Source: Lachnospiraceae bacterium (GTDB taxonomy: Bacteria; Bacillota; Clostridia; Lachnospirales; Lachnospiraceae). Taken from it: a DNA stretch of 64,000 bases. Each line of letters begins with the position of its first letter. Within the stretch, counting starts at the first letter, position 1. The stretch is from the NCBI GenBank assembly GCA_022791635.1, contig JAAVZL010000003.1:89506-153505 (forward strand), read 5' to 3'. Under the pieces are notes generated by a model, which was given only the letters and a program-made list of their open reading frames with translations, searched no databases and was not told the origin of the DNA. The position numbers were made by a program, and so were the translations under genes. Of the stretch, positions 8,119 to 17,151 are shown one piece after another.

Positions 8119-9246
8119 CTACTCGATTACCACTTCATCCGCATAATCATTCCAGACAATACAGATAAAGGTTTTTCCGTTGTTCAGCACAATCTGATTG
8201 TTGTCCATATCATAGTACCGGGCCGGGGTTCCCAAATCCCCTGCCGTATTCCAGTAGCCCTTAATCATTTTTCCGTTGGTAAACACAATACAGTCATTGT
8301 TGTAGGCCTGGCTGGCAAAATGAAGATAATCATCCTCATCCAGAACAACGCCGTCGCAATACTGGAAAATCACATTGGTCACAGCCACCTGCTCTCCCGT
8401 AAGCTCATCTATGTGGGGATTGCCGTAGGTGGAACGGTAATACTTGCGATCCTTTGGATTGTACTCAAAGGTGGCCTTCACTCCGCCGAAGCCGTTTTCC
8501 CCATGGGTTCCCCCCGGCTGAAGGAAGACGGCGTCCTCATAGCCCTCATACTCCGCGATCTCCCCATCGGGAGCAAAACGGAACTTCTCATAATAATCCG
8601 AGGGCATTTCCATATCATAGCCCTTCTTCTCGATATCCTTCCAAATCCCCTCCGGGAATGCATAGAGGGTGTGCTCGTGAGCCTTTCCGGGACGGGGCAC
8701 CCGATCATACATATTGGAAACCGGCTTCTCAATGCCCTTGGTTCCTCCCGAAAGCACGTCAAACTCCCCGCTGTTCAAGGAGTCCAGGGCATAAAAGGCC
8801 TGTCCGTGATGGGCGTACACAGCATCAAATTCCTGCGCAAAATGCAGAAAATAGAGGCGGCAGCTTCGGATAGAGCCAATGCGCTCCAGATCCTCCCAAT
8901 CCTCAAAGATCCCCATCCAGCGGGTGATTCGCTTCTCTACCGGGCATTCATAGATCACACTGGCATTGTTCACGCCGGACATGGGAAGGGATTCCTTCTT
9001 GTTATTGAGCATAATGGCCAGCGGGCGCCGCGTCCCGATCTCCTGGTCAATCCATTCCCCGGTAAAATAGCTGCGGACCTTGCCGTCCACCACCTCCCGG
9101 GTATCTGCGCTTTCTCCCCGGGTGTCCTCCCCATCCTGAACTTCTTGCTCCGTATCCGTCTGGTCTTCCTTTTCCCTGGCCTTGCCACAGCCTGAAAAGA
9201 CCAGCACAAATGCCAAAAGCAAAAGGAACAGCGTTCTCTTTTTCAT
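8119..9246 (-). CDS. DUF3048 (YerB-type) lipoprotein
   Basis: 375 aa. A lipoprotein signal MKKRTLFLLLLAFVLVFSGC ends in a clear lipobox with Cys20. An acidic linker (residues 25-55) precedes two DUF3048 halves: RRPLAIMLNNKKESLPMSGV to SGEFDVLSG, and a C-terminal half with VTNVIFQYCDGVVLDEDDYL. It is probably anchored to the outer face of the membrane. YerB in Bacillus has no settled function. It lies between ybeY and the spoVB-like gene on the same strand with small gaps. Confidence 0.9.
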   Translation of the reverse strand: MKKRTLFLLLLAFVLVFSGCGKAREKEDQTDTEQEVQDGEDTRGESADTREVVDGKVRSYFTGEWIDQEIGTRRPLAIMLNNKKESLPMSGVNNASVIYECPVEKRITRWMGIFEDWEDLERIGSIRSCRLYFLHFAQEFDAVYAHHGQAFYALDSLNSGEFDVLSGGTKGIEKPVSNMYDRVPRPGKAHEHTLYAFPEGIWKDIEKKGYDMEMPSDYYEKFRFAPDGEIAEYEGYEDAVFLQPGGTHGENGFGGVKATFEYNPKDRKYYRSTYGNPHIDELTGEQVAVTNVIFQYCDGVVLDEDDYLHFASQAYNNDCIVFTNGKMIKGYWNTAGDLGTPARYYDMDNNQIVLNNGKTFICIVWNDYADEVVIE

Positions 9247-9262
9247 GTTCTACAATCCTTTC

Positions 9263-9760
9263 CTAGCGTAAAATATTTAAAGAATGAAGAATGGCCTCCT
9301 GCCGCTCCTCCATTTCCTTTGCCTCTGTCTGCTCCATGTGATCGTAGCCGAAAAGATGCAGCATACTGTGGGTAATCAGAAAGGCCAGCTCCCTCATTTC
9401 GCTGTGGCCGTACTTCCTGGCCTGCTCCCGCACCTTTTCCATGGAAATAATAATATCCCCCAAAAGCAGCTCTCCGGTGTCCGGGTGAAAGCAGCCAACC
9501 TCCGTCTCCGCCCAGGAGAAATCCGAGGGGCTGTCGTATTCCAGCATGGGAAAGGACAGCACATCGGTGGCCCGATCCACCTTTCGGTATTCCCGGTTCA
9601 TCTGACGGATCCTCTGATTGTCTGTCAAAAGCAGGCTGACCTCCGCCTCATAGGGACAGCCCTCGTAATCCATGGCTGCCTCCATGACCCTTTTCGCAAG
9701 CTTCGGAATATCAATTCCGGAAAGCCTGATATTACTCTCATCTTCGATGTTGATTGTCAT
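9263..9760 (-). CDS. ybeY: Endoribonuclease YbeY (rRNA maturation factor)
   Basis: 165 aa. The zinc motif HSMLHLFGYDH (H-x3-H-x5-H) near the C-terminus and the LLLGDIIIS and DVLSFP segments define YbeY, which takes part in 16S rRNA 3'-end maturation and late ribosome quality control. I chose ATG 9760 (MTINIEDESN) behind AAAGGA. It overlaps the end of phoH by 23 bp, and the phoH-ybeY pair is a widespread arrangement. In Bacillus an HD-domain gene (yqfF) sits between them; it is absent here. Confidence 0.95.
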   Translation of the reverse strand: MTINIEDESNIRLSGIDIPKLAKRVMEAAMDYEGCPYEAEVSLLLTDNQRIRQMNREYRKVDRATDVLSFPMLEYDSPSDFSWAETEVGCFHPDTGELLLGDIIISMEKVREQARKYGHSEMRELAFLITHSMLHLFGYDHMEQTEAKEMEERQEAILHSLNILR

Positions 9761-10745
9761 AAGCTTCCTTTCTTGTGCCACGTCTTCCTAAAGCCTGCTC
9801 ATAGCTGTCATAGGCCTGTACGATTTTCTGAACCAGAGGATGGCGCACCACATCCTTGCTGGTCAGAGCGCAGAAGCCTATCTCCTCTACCCTTGAAAGC
9901 ACCCGCAGAGCTATCTCAAGGCCTGACCGGGTACCTGAGGGCAGATCCTTCTGGCTTGCATCTCCCGTCACAATCACCTTGGAGCCAAAGCCGATACGGG
10001 TCAAAAACATCTTCATCTGGGCGGGGGTGGTATTCTGTGCCTCGTCGAGAATGATGTAGGCATTATCAAGGGTCCTTCCCCGCATATAGGCCAGCGGGGC
10101 AACCTCGATAAGTCCCCGCTCCATATTCTTTAAAAAGCTGTCCGCCCCCATGATTTCATAGAGGGCGTCGTAAAGAGGCCGAAGATACGGATCTACCTTA
10201 CTTTGAAGATCTCCCGGAAGAAAGCCCAGCTTCTCTCCTGCCTCAATGGCCGGCCGGGTGAGTATGATCCGGCTTACCTCGTTGTTCTTAAATGCCGTGA
10301 TGGCCATCGCCATGGCAAGATAGGTCTTACCTGTTCCGGCAGGGCCTGTGCCAAAGACAATCATCCGCTCCCGAATAAGATCCACGTACTTCTTCTGCCC
10401 CAGGGTCTTGGGCTTAATGGGCTTGCCGCTCATGGTATGGCAAATCAGATCCCGATCAATCTCAGAGAGGGCGTCCTCCTGCCCCTCCATAGAGAGGGCC
10501 AGGGCATAATCCACATTCTGCTCCTCAATGGGGTTCCCCCGCTTGGAGAGGGTCAAAAGCTGCTCCAGCACCCGGGCCGCCTGCTTTCCCCGCTCCGGGG
10601 AGCCTAAGATCTTCACGGCCCCGTCTCTGGGAATCACCGAGACCTTTAACGCCTTTTCTATCTTCTTTACATAGCTGTCAAACTGACCAAACACATTGCG
10701 CTCATGCTCTGCGGGAATGTCCATCCGTGTTTCCACAATACTCAA
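9738..10745 (-). CDS. phoH: PhoH-family ATPase
   Basis: 335 aa. Walker A is GPAGTGKTYLAMAMA near residue 136, Walker B is IILDEAQN, and TGDASQKDLP follows, as in PhoH-family P-loop ATPases. The family is linked to RNA metabolism and usually co-occurs with ybeY. The start is a TTG at 10745 placed nine bases behind AGGAG, which is part of the last codons of yqfD; the next in-frame ATG lacks a binding site. It belongs to the yqfC-yqfD-phoH-ybeY block. Confidence 0.95.
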   Translation of the reverse strand: MSIVETRMDIPAEHERNVFGQFDSYVKKIEKALKVSVIPRDGAVKILGSPERGKQAARVLEQLLTLSKRGNPIEEQNVDYALALSMEGQEDALSEIDRDLICHTMSGKPIKPKTLGQKKYVDLIRERMIVFGTGPAGTGKTYLAMAMAITAFKNNEVSRIILTRPAIEAGEKLGFLPGDLQSKVDPYLRPLYDALYEIMGADSFLKNMERGLIEVAPLAYMRGRTLDNAYIILDEAQNTTPAQMKMFLTRIGFGSKVIVTGDASQKDLPSGTRSGLEIALRVLSRVEEIGFCALTSKDVVRHPLVQKIVQAYDSYEQALGRRGTRKEAYDNQHRR

Positions 10746-10748
10746 ATT

Positions 10749-11990
10749 TCATTTCTCCTCATCCACAGGAGCTTCCGAAGGCTCCTCCAGAATCTCCGTA
10801 AGTCTGTGGCTTCCAATCTCCTCCACGGCCGTAAGAGTCCCCACAGCCACACAGGTATTTGTGCCGACTTCTATTTTAACATTATTTTCAATAATTTGAA
10901 CCCCTTTTTCTATTAAATTTTCCAAAAATTCATTTAAATTTGCCTCCGCCAGGGCTCTGGCCTCCTCCTCACTGTAGGATTCTGTATAAATTTCGTACTC
11001 CTCGTAGAGGGTGGTGCCAAAGGTAAGGGGCAGATAAAAGTTCTCCGTAAGCTTTAAGGGATACTCGGTATTCAGGGCGCTGAACTGATCAAAACCGGGC
11101 TTAAGCTTCAGAGAAATGGTTTTGCCTCCCACCTTTGCATAGACGCCGTGGCGCTTTCTTCCTGTGGGATGCCGGACCTCATGAGAGAGAACAAACTCGT
11201 CATAGTAGGTGTAGGTGGTTCTGGCATACACGTCCGCATCTGCCGCCGTGTACTGATGGCCGGCCACCTCTCCGCTGTCATTTTGGATATCAATCCGCCC
11301 CAGCACCAGAAGCTGTCCTTCCTCCACCTCATCCCCCACCTGAACCTGGGCTACGCCCTGCCGCACGAGAATGCTGGTAATAATGCCCTCCCTGGCCGCC
11401 ACAACATCCTTGGGACTCTCTTCCTGGTCTGTTTCTTCTTGTGCCGGCATGCTGTCCATATTTTCCCGGATGCGAATCAAAAGGCGGGTACCCCGAATCT
11501 CTGCGGAAACCCAGATAATATCCGGAAACTGAATGCGGATCATGGACTGAATCTCCTTACAGTCCACCTGGCTTTTGCGCATGCCGTGAACGATGTGCTC
11601 GGATTCCAGGTAATCCAGGATTACATTGGTGGTTCTGGAATAGTTGCCTTCAATGTGAATATTCCAGATATAGAGGGACATGACATACAAAAACGTGATA
11701 CAGAGCAAAATGCCCACCACGAACATTTTCCGATTCCGGTAGCGGTGCAAAAAAAAGGGAAGCCCGTGCCGCTCTGTTACCAGAAGATGGGCCTTCGCCT
11801 TCTTCCGCAGGGGCTTAAGCCTCCGAAAATCACGGATACTTAAGTTCATTTCATAATAGCCGCCATTGTTCTCAAGGTCCCAGATCTCGATGTGATGAGC
11901 CTTACAGAGATTTAAGAAGCGCTCCGGCGAATAGCCGGTAAGCCTTACACGCACATACCCATAGAGATAACGAAAAAATGAAATCAGCAA
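10749..11990 (-). CDS. yqfD: Sporulation protein YqfD
   Basis: 413 aa. An N-terminal soluble part (FLNLCKAHHIEIWDLENNG) is followed by one membrane segment around residues 89-108 (MFVVGILLCITFLYVMSLYI) and a long extracytoplasmic POTRA-like and carbohydrate-like region. These features fit YqfD, a sigma-E controlled protein needed for spore formation in Bacillus. The start is a TTG seven bases behind AGGAGG and overlaps the end of yqfC by 7 bp, so the pair is probably translationally coupled. The region 10860-10940 is notably A+T-rich within the frame. Confidence 0.93.
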   Translation of the reverse strand: MLISFFRYLYGYVRVRLTGYSPERFLNLCKAHHIEIWDLENNGGYYEMNLSIRDFRRLKPLRKKAKAHLLVTERHGLPFFLHRYRNRKMFVVGILLCITFLYVMSLYIWNIHIEGNYSRTTNVILDYLESEHIVHGMRKSQVDCKEIQSMIRIQFPDIIWVSAEIRGTRLLIRIRENMDSMPAQEETDQEESPKDVVAAREGIITSILVRQGVAQVQVGDEVEEGQLLVLGRIDIQNDSGEVAGHQYTAADADVYARTTYTYYDEFVLSHEVRHPTGRKRHGVYAKVGGKTISLKLKPGFDQFSALNTEYPLKLTENFYLPLTFGTTLYEEYEIYTESYSEEEARALAEANLNEFLENLIEKGVQIIENNVKIEVGTNTCVAVGTLTAVEEIGSHRLTEILEEPSEAPVDEEK

Positions 11991-12244
11991 TATTTCACCT
12001 CCTGAATTTCTCCGGTGATCTTCATTTCATCGTTGGTATAGTAGGAAATGTACAGATGTATTCCGTGAATCTCCATCTTGCAGGTCTTGGCCTGAATGCG
12101 AATAAGCTCCTCCGTATATTCAACGAGGCTCATGTAGTTCTCCACATAAGCCTCATGCTTTCCGGTAATGGTTACGATTGCCGCGCCGAGCATCAAATCC
12201 TTGGGCAGATTTAATGCGTCTGTCATTTCTTCCTTCCAGTTCAT
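11984..12244 (-). CDS. yqfC: Sporulation protein YqfC
   Basis: 86 aa beginning MNWKEEMTDALNLPKDLMLG, followed by the AIVTITGKHEAYVENY segment typical of YqfC. It is a small sigma-E regulon protein of unknown biochemical role that always pairs with yqfD. The Shine-Dalgarno is weak (AAGG). Upstream on the minus strand, GCATATA near 12275 followed about 14 bases later by CTATAA is a possible sigma-E promoter, but the match to consensus is partial. It overlaps yqfD by 7 bp. Confidence 0.92.
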   Translation of the reverse strand: MNWKEEMTDALNLPKDLMLGAAIVTITGKHEAYVENYMSLVEYTEELIRIQAKTCKMEIHGIHLYISYYTNDEMKITGEIQEVKYC

Positions 12245-12298
12245 TGGTCCCGGGCCTTATAGCTTTCTTACTCTTACTATATGCCGGGGCAGGAGGTT

Positions 12299-12856
12299 CT
12301 ATGCGCCGGGCTTAGCTTCTTTTTCCCGATACAGGATGAGGCTGAACCAGGTGACCAGATTATTTCCATTTAAGAAGGTGATGCCGCACTGCTCCGCAAG
12401 ACCTGTCACAAGAATTCCAAAGCCCTCCACGCTTGGGAACATGCGATCGGGAAAGCGGCATGGGGCTTCCGGATAGGTACAGTGCTCACAGATAGCGCAG
12501 GACTCAGTGGACAGGGCCAAGACCTCCTGGCCTTCCCTGAAAAAGAGCTCCCTCACCTGGCGGGTGACTTTCTCGTGATCCTTCCGGGTGGCCAGCATTC
12601 CCTCCATGTCCTCCAGATCCGGCACCTCCGCCATGGTGGTGAAGAGGAAGGCGCCCTCATACGTCTTACAGCGGTTTTGGCATTCCTCCACGGTTCCCAC
12701 AGCCGGGGGACAGGACCAGGACTTTCCGTATCTTGGGCATTCCGTCCGACAGATGTGGCGGACCTCCTCCTTGAAGGGGATGTCTTTGATTGAAATAAAG
12801 GCGTAGTCGCAGATAGGGAGGTTGGTTATGGCGGCTTCGATGGCTTTTTGGTTCAT
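12299..12856 (-). CDS. DUF2284 cysteine-rich metal-binding protein
   Basis: 185 aa. Cysteines recur in CRTECPRYGKSWSCPPAVG near residues 36-52 and in CAICEHCTYPEAPCRFPDRM near residues 117-137, the pattern of DUF2284 proteins that probably hold a metal or iron-sulfur cluster. The function of the family is not established. Its ATG overlaps the stop codon of the rloB-like gene as TGATG, so it may be translated with the two upstream defence-type genes. It could equally be a core gene next to which the pair was inserted. Confidence 0.88.
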   Translation of the reverse strand: MNQKAIEAAITNLPICDYAFISIKDIPFKEEVRHICRTECPRYGKSWSCPPAVGTVEECQNRCKTYEGAFLFTTMAEVPDLEDMEGMLATRKDHEKVTRQVRELFFREGQEVLALSTESCAICEHCTYPEAPCRFPDRMFPSVEGFGILVTGLAEQCGITFLNGNNLVTWFSLILYREKEAKPGA

Positions 12857-13503
12857 CAGGCTGACACCCCCACTTTGTGAAACAATAACTTTAGCATATT
12901 ATGTATTTGCGTATCCGGATTATCATAATACATGTATCCTTGTGGCGTTTTATGTGAAGCTTTTTTCAAATTATGAAAGGCTATGCTCTCTGCTCTTGCT
13001 ATAGCGGTTATCACGTCCTCCATGTTAATTTGTTCCATGATCTTCTCCACCTGTTCTTTTTTCTTGATATTCACACCTTTTTTCAATCCGTAAGCCTTTC
13101 TCAGTTCATTGGCATAGCCATCCTGATTGCTTACTGCCTGTATATAATTTTCTTTATGGAGAAGCAGCCACAGATCAAAACAATAGTTTGTATAACCCAA
13201 AACAATCCGATGCTCCATAGCCAAATCAATCGCTTCCTCATACTTACTCGTTTTTCCGTCGTAGTCAAAAACAGAGGCCTTATTGGTCTTTCCAATGGAC
13301 CTTGTTATAGTACGTTCCACCACACATTTGGGATCCCCTCCAAATGGCTCTGCATAGAGAAAGCTTAAATCGTGTGTTCTTTTCTCAGTCTTATTTACCA
13401 ATTCCTGTATTTTTTGAAAATACAATCTCTCCTGATTTTCTCCTTCGCATCCAAGAACACATAATAATTGAGGTCGTTTTGGTCCTTTTTGAGTCCGATT
13501 CAA
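12856..13503 (-). CDS. rloB: RloB-like protein (TOPRIM-type nuclease candidate)
   Basis: 215 aa. The N-terminus has LCVLGCEGENQERLYFQKIQ, a TOPRIM-like CEGE..E segment, followed by SVFDYDGK in the place of the DxD motif and the RloB-family FDLWLLLHKENY. RloB-type proteins pair with an AAA ATPase and are found with restriction systems and, in lactococci, as part of the AbiL phage-abortive pair. Here the start overlaps the rloA-like stop by 4 bp. Base composition is more A+T-rich than the neighbouring core genes, which suggests acquisition. The nuclease activity is inferred. Confidence 0.85.
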   Translation of the reverse strand: MNRTQKGPKRPQLLCVLGCEGENQERLYFQKIQELVNKTEKRTHDLSFLYAEPFGGDPKCVVERTITRSIGKTNKASVFDYDGKTSKYEEAIDLAMEHRIVLGYTNYCFDLWLLLHKENYIQAVSNQDGYANELRKAYGLKKGVNIKKKEQVEKIMEQINMEDVITAIARAESIAFHNLKKASHKTPQGYMYYDNPDTQIHNMLKLLFHKVGVSA

Positions 13504-14840
13504 TTCTGCTTCTCCTCTCTTTCCAATATATGCTTAAATGCAATCTCCAAATCCATATGCGGCAAGGCCCCATATTTTCCATCCAAATAGTTTTTTAAAA
13601 TTCGCTCCTCCGGGCGCAGCTTATAATCTGATAAGGAATACATATCACTGGTCAAATCATCTTTCCTTTTTTCAACCATCACAATCTGATCATGTCTTAG
13701 TAATTCTCCGTCCAGATAGATGGGGTTATGGGTATTAAAAATTAACTGTGCTCCCTTTTGGTTCAATTCTTTATTGTTAAAAATACGGATTAAAGAAACC
13801 ACAATTTCAAAATGAAGAGAAGCATCCATTTCATCCAGAACAATTACCCCTCCTGTCCTAAGAGCATCAATAAAAGGCTGAATGAGTCTGATAAGGTGAA
13901 TCGTCCCTTTTGATTCCATTAATTCGGAATCTACAATCATCTGAACAGAGTATCTGGAATCTGCAAGCTCTTTATCTTCAAACGGTACGGTATAGATAGA
14001 ACACATGGAAAGCTCATCATTTTCTGTTTCTGCCACAAAGCCTATTTTTTGATTTCCAAATTCGGCAAATCCCATGATTTCCTTCACAGCTTCACTCTCA
14101 AAATAGCTCCTTCCAACCTCCTTTTTCTGTTCCTTATCTGTTTGAAAGATACTCTTTAAATCTTTCTGACGAAAATCCATATCATTTGCATTCATAATTA
14201 CATGAAAGTTTTCAAACCATGTTTGTATCTCTATAAAATAATCGGCATGAACTAAATTGCGGACTGCTCCTGTAAGAACTAAGCTCTTGTCATCCAATGC
14301 CTGATTCAATTTTTTTAGCAAAATATTAGCAAAAGCATCTTCATTTTTATCAATATATCCTTTTTTTACCAGGCTGCTGATTGGTATTTGAATTTTATCC
14401 GTTTTTGTTCTTTCAAAAATCTCATCATTGTTAATATACAAATATTCCTTTTGGATACTGTAGTCGTCAATATTTGTAAATTCAATTCCGTATTGGTAAA
14501 TATTATTGACAGTGGAAAAGGTTATTTCTAATTCTACAGGCTGGAACCAACTGGAATCCCGGATAAAGGACAAGGTACTTTTAAAGGGCTCTAATTCTTT
14601 GCAATCCAATGTCCCTTCTTTTATCATAATGCGCAAAATATTCATAGCCAGTATGATGTTAGACTTACCGCTTGCATTGGCTCCGTAAATGACAGACATA
14701 GGAAGAACACGGATTTTATTTCCGGATATGTTTTTTTGAATCACATAGTCATTATGCGTTTTCTGCATACTTGACAGCATGGTAAACGTGATTTCATTTT
14801 TAAAGGATTTAAAATTTTTCAACTTAAAATTTAATAACAT
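13500..14840 (-). CDS. rloA: RloA-like AAA/ABC-type ATPase
   Basis: 446 aa. The start MLLNFKLKNFKSFKNEITF and Walker A VIYGANASGKSNI (about residues 50-62) mark an SMC/OLD-like ABC ATPase. Walker B is VIVLDEMDASLH and the switch is NTHNPIYL near the C-terminus. Such ATPases act as sensors or loaders for a partner effector, here RloB. A good promoter (TTGAAT, 16 bp, TATAAT) lies 35-60 bp upstream. It is the first gene of rloA-rloB-DUF2284. A role in phage defence is inferred from the pairing. Confidence 0.87.
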   Translation of the reverse strand: MLLNFKLKNFKSFKNEITFTMLSSMQKTHNDYVIQKNISGNKIRVLPMSVIYGANASGKSNIILAMNILRIMIKEGTLDCKELEPFKSTLSFIRDSSWFQPVELEITFSTVNNIYQYGIEFTNIDDYSIQKEYLYINNDEIFERTKTDKIQIPISSLVKKGYIDKNEDAFANILLKKLNQALDDKSLVLTGAVRNLVHADYFIEIQTWFENFHVIMNANDMDFRQKDLKSIFQTDKEQKKEVGRSYFESEAVKEIMGFAEFGNQKIGFVAETENDELSMCSIYTVPFEDKELADSRYSVQMIVDSELMESKGTIHLIRLIQPFIDALRTGGVIVLDEMDASLHFEIVVSLIRIFNNKELNQKGAQLIFNTHNPIYLDGELLRHDQIVMVEKRKDDLTSDMYSLSDYKLRPEERILKNYLDGKYGALPHMDLEIAFKHILEREEKQN

Positions 14841-14873
14841 AAATTTCGGTTTTCCTTTCTCTTTTATGGGATA

Positions 14874-14901
14874 ATTATACTATAATATCAAATTTATTCA
14901 A
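14874..14901 (-). promoter_or_regulatory. Sigma-A promoter of the rloA-like gene
   Basis: On the minus strand TTGAAT (14901-14896) and TATAAT (14879-14874) are separated by 16 bp. The -10 box is perfect and the start codon is 34 bp downstream, with AAAGGA between. Confidence 0.65.
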
Positions 14902-15013
14902 CAACTTTTTTGTTAATTACAGTATGAGCTACTTTCCCATATTTATACCATACAGTCCAACGTTTACCTCATGAAACAGATATATAATGATAGGCCTTCG
15001 CAAAGTATGTATA

Positions 15014-15052
15014 AAAACAGCAGGTCCTTCCTCATGAATTACCTGCTGTTTT
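15014..15052 (-). terminator. Intrinsic terminator of ddh
   Basis: AAAACAGCAGGT (15014-15025) pairs perfectly with ACCTGCTGTTTT (15041-15052), a 12-bp stem with a 15-nt loop. On the minus strand it is followed by a short U-run and lies 36 bp behind the ddh stop codon. Confidence 0.85.
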
Positions 15053-15088
15053 CAGCACAAGTCACTATAAATGAAAGTTCATTATCCT

Positions 15089-16075
15089 TTACAACATCAT
15101 TGCCCGCAGCTCTTCCCCACTCTTTGAACTTAAGTAGGCCGGCGCAATGTCAAATACGGTCTTGCAGCCATATGCGCCCTCCGTAGACAAGCGGTATGCG
15201 GCTCTTGCGTAGGCCACGATCACGCTGGAGGTGAATTCCGGGTTGGAATCCAGCTTTAAGCGGTACTCGATCAGGTGATGATGCTCCTTCTCCCAGCCGG
15301 TGACCCCGCTTCGCAGAACAAAGCCGCCGTGGGGAATCTCACTGTGATCCCGCTTCATCTCTTCCTCGCTGATGAAATGCACTGTGGTATCATAGTCTGC
15401 AAAGTAGTTGGGCATGGTCTTGATCTCTTCCTCAATCCGCGCCGCATCCGCGCCTTCCTCCAGGACTACGAAGCACTCTCTGGTATGCTTTTCTCTGGTA
15501 GTCAACTCCGGGTTCTCGCCGGCACGCACAGATGCCAGGGCGGCTTCTACGGGAATGGTATACTGCTTTGCGTCCTTCACGCCCGGAATTCGCCGTACGG
15601 CGTCAGAGTGTCCTTGGCTTACCCCTCTGCCCCAGAAGGTGTAGTCTGCTCCCTCCGGTAAAATGGCGTTGGCATACATGCGGTTTAAGGAAAACATGCC
15701 CGGATCCCAGCCTACGGAAATGATGGCTGTCTTGCCCGATGCCTTTGCCGCCGCATCCACCGTCGCAAAGTGCTCCGGGATTCGTGCATGGGTATCGAAG
15801 CTGTCCACCACGTTAAAAAGTTTGGCATATTCCGGAGTCTGTACCGGAAGATCCGTGGCGCTCCCGCCGCAGAGGATCAGGACGTCCAGCTCCTTGGTCC
15901 AGCTCTTTGCATCGTCTGCATGGCAGACCTTTGCGGTGTCTGTTAAGATGGTTACGCTCTCCGGATCTCTTCTGGTGAACACGGCGCGAAGCTCCATATC
16001 CGGATTCTGGCGGATGGCGCACTCCACGCCACGTCCCAGGTTGCCATAGCCTAAAATACCGATTCGAATGCTCAT
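15089..16075 (-). CDS. ddh: meso-Diaminopimelate D-dehydrogenase
   Basis: 328 aa. Ddh makes meso-diaminopimelate from tetrahydrodipicolinate, ammonia and NADPH, the one-step branch of lysine and peptidoglycan precursor synthesis. The N-terminus MSIRIGILGYGNLGRGVE carries the Rossmann GxGNxG loop; CGGSATDLP, NVVDSFDTHARIP and SVGWDPGMFSLNR match the family. The frame is open upstream to 16198, but that stretch is the tRNA-Ala gene; ATG 16075 behind AAAGGAGAAAAGAC is the real start. The tRNA ends 31 bp upstream and no other promoter is seen, so tRNA and ddh may share one transcript. Confidence 0.95.
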   Translation of the reverse strand: MSIRIGILGYGNLGRGVECAIRQNPDMELRAVFTRRDPESVTILTDTAKVCHADDAKSWTKELDVLILCGGSATDLPVQTPEYAKLFNVVDSFDTHARIPEHFATVDAAAKASGKTAIISVGWDPGMFSLNRMYANAILPEGADYTFWGRGVSQGHSDAVRRIPGVKDAKQYTIPVEAALASVRAGENPELTTREKHTRECFVVLEEGADAARIEEEIKTMPNYFADYDTTVHFISEEEMKRDHSEIPHGGFVLRSGVTGWEKEHHHLIEYRLKLDSNPEFTSSVIVAYARAAYRLSTEGAYGCKTVFDIAPAYLSSKSGEELRAMML

Positions 16076-16106
16076 AGTCTTTTCTCCTTTTTCACAATAA
16101 AAATAA

Positions 16107-16179
16107 TGGAGCATACGGGATTCGAACCCGTGACCTCCACACTGCCAGTGTGGCGCGCTCCCAGCTGCGCCAATGCCCC
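16107..16179 (-). tRNA. tRNA-Ala (anticodon GGC)
   Basis: A 73-nt cloverleaf can be drawn. The acceptor stem GGGGCAT pairs with ATGCTCC, including the G3-U70 pair that identifies alanine tRNAs. The anticodon arm is CCACA-CTGGCAG-TGTGG with anticodon GGC, and the T arm carries GGTTCGAACCC. The discriminator is A, and CCA is not encoded. It reads GCC codons. ddh follows on the same strand and a promoter precedes it. Confidence 0.97.
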
Positions 16180-16188
16180 ATTGGTGAT

Positions 16189-16217
16189 AGTATAGCATAA
16201 AAGATTTGGTTGTACAA
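16189..16217 (-). promoter_or_regulatory. Sigma-A promoter of tRNA-Ala (and probably ddh)
   Basis: TTGTAC (16217-16212) and TATACT (16194-16189) are spaced by 17 bp. The expected start point is only a few bases before the tRNA 5' end at 16179, as is usual for tRNA genes. Confidence 0.8.
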
Positions 16218-16415
16218 GAGGGAATTTTTTAAAAATTGGCGGATGGCGGAAATAAAAAAATTGGAAAATATTGCGATTGTGAAATTAATACTTTAGAAAA
16301 ATGTGATTTTTTATGATTTATTTTCAAATAAAATGTGTAAAATATAATTATAAAACTCAGAAAAACGTGTTATCTTAAGACTAAATCATTCGATTTTAAA
16401 GGATGGTAGCTGTGT

Positions 16416-17151
16416 ATGAGACGCAATGCAATTTGTGATTTAATCAAATGGAAATCAAGCGAGGAGCGCAAACCCATGGTTTTAAAAGGGGCATGGCAGG
16501 TAGGTAAAACCTGGCTTATGAAGGACTTTGGCAAAACCTGCTACAAGCGCTTCGTGTACTTCAACTTTGACGAAGAGGAAGAGCTGAAATGTCCTTGGCA
16601 CATTGCTGGCACAGCCTAAATCCTATCCGGTTGGTATAATCAATTTGCTGAATCTTTCGCCTCTGACCTTTGACGAATTTCTGGAGGCTGTGGATTCCTC
16701 TTTGTATGCTTATTATTGCAGTATTGAAAAGGAGCAGTCTCTAGAGGAGCTCTTTCATAACCGGTTTTTAGACGCCTACCATCATTATCTTATTATTGGC
16801 GGTATGCCGGAATGTGTGATGTCCTGGATCAAATATAAGTATCCCGCAAAAGTCCTGCAAATTCAATATGTACGGCGCTGTACGTGAGGGAGGCAGGGCG
16901 CGTGATTTTGAAGAAGCCATTGAATGGCTTGTGTCTGCCGGGATGCTGACTTTGTCTTGCAGTACAAGACTGAGATTATTCCTGTGGAGGTCAAAGTAAG
17001 CGAGAAGAAATCTGCGCCTTCCTTTAAAAGATACATTGCAGCGCATAGGCTCAGATATGCTTTGCGGTTTTCAAAGCAGAATTATCGGAAGGACGGAAGT
17101 ATTTTGAATATTTCTGTTTATTTGGTGCGGAGGGTGAATAAGCTTTTATGA
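16416..17151 (+). pseudogene. Degenerate AAA ATPase (AAA_14/DUF4143 family)
   Basis: Three pieces of one protein lie in order in different frames. The first, from ATG 16416, has KGAWQVGKTWLMKDFG (Walker A) and breaks near 16590. The second, 16603-16887, has KSYPVGIINLLNLSPLTFDE and IIGGMPECV. A short piece, DFEEAIEWLVSAGML, follows in another frame near 16900. The last, to 17151, has DADFVLQYKTEIIPVEVKV, the nuclease-like C-terminal region. Intact relatives have about 400-450 aa; here at least two large stretches, including Walker B, are missing, with frameshifts and a stop. The function is lost. Confidence 0.88.

Noticed and set aside
16076..16198. Upstream extension of ddh
   Set aside because: It is the tRNA-Ala gene read as protein.
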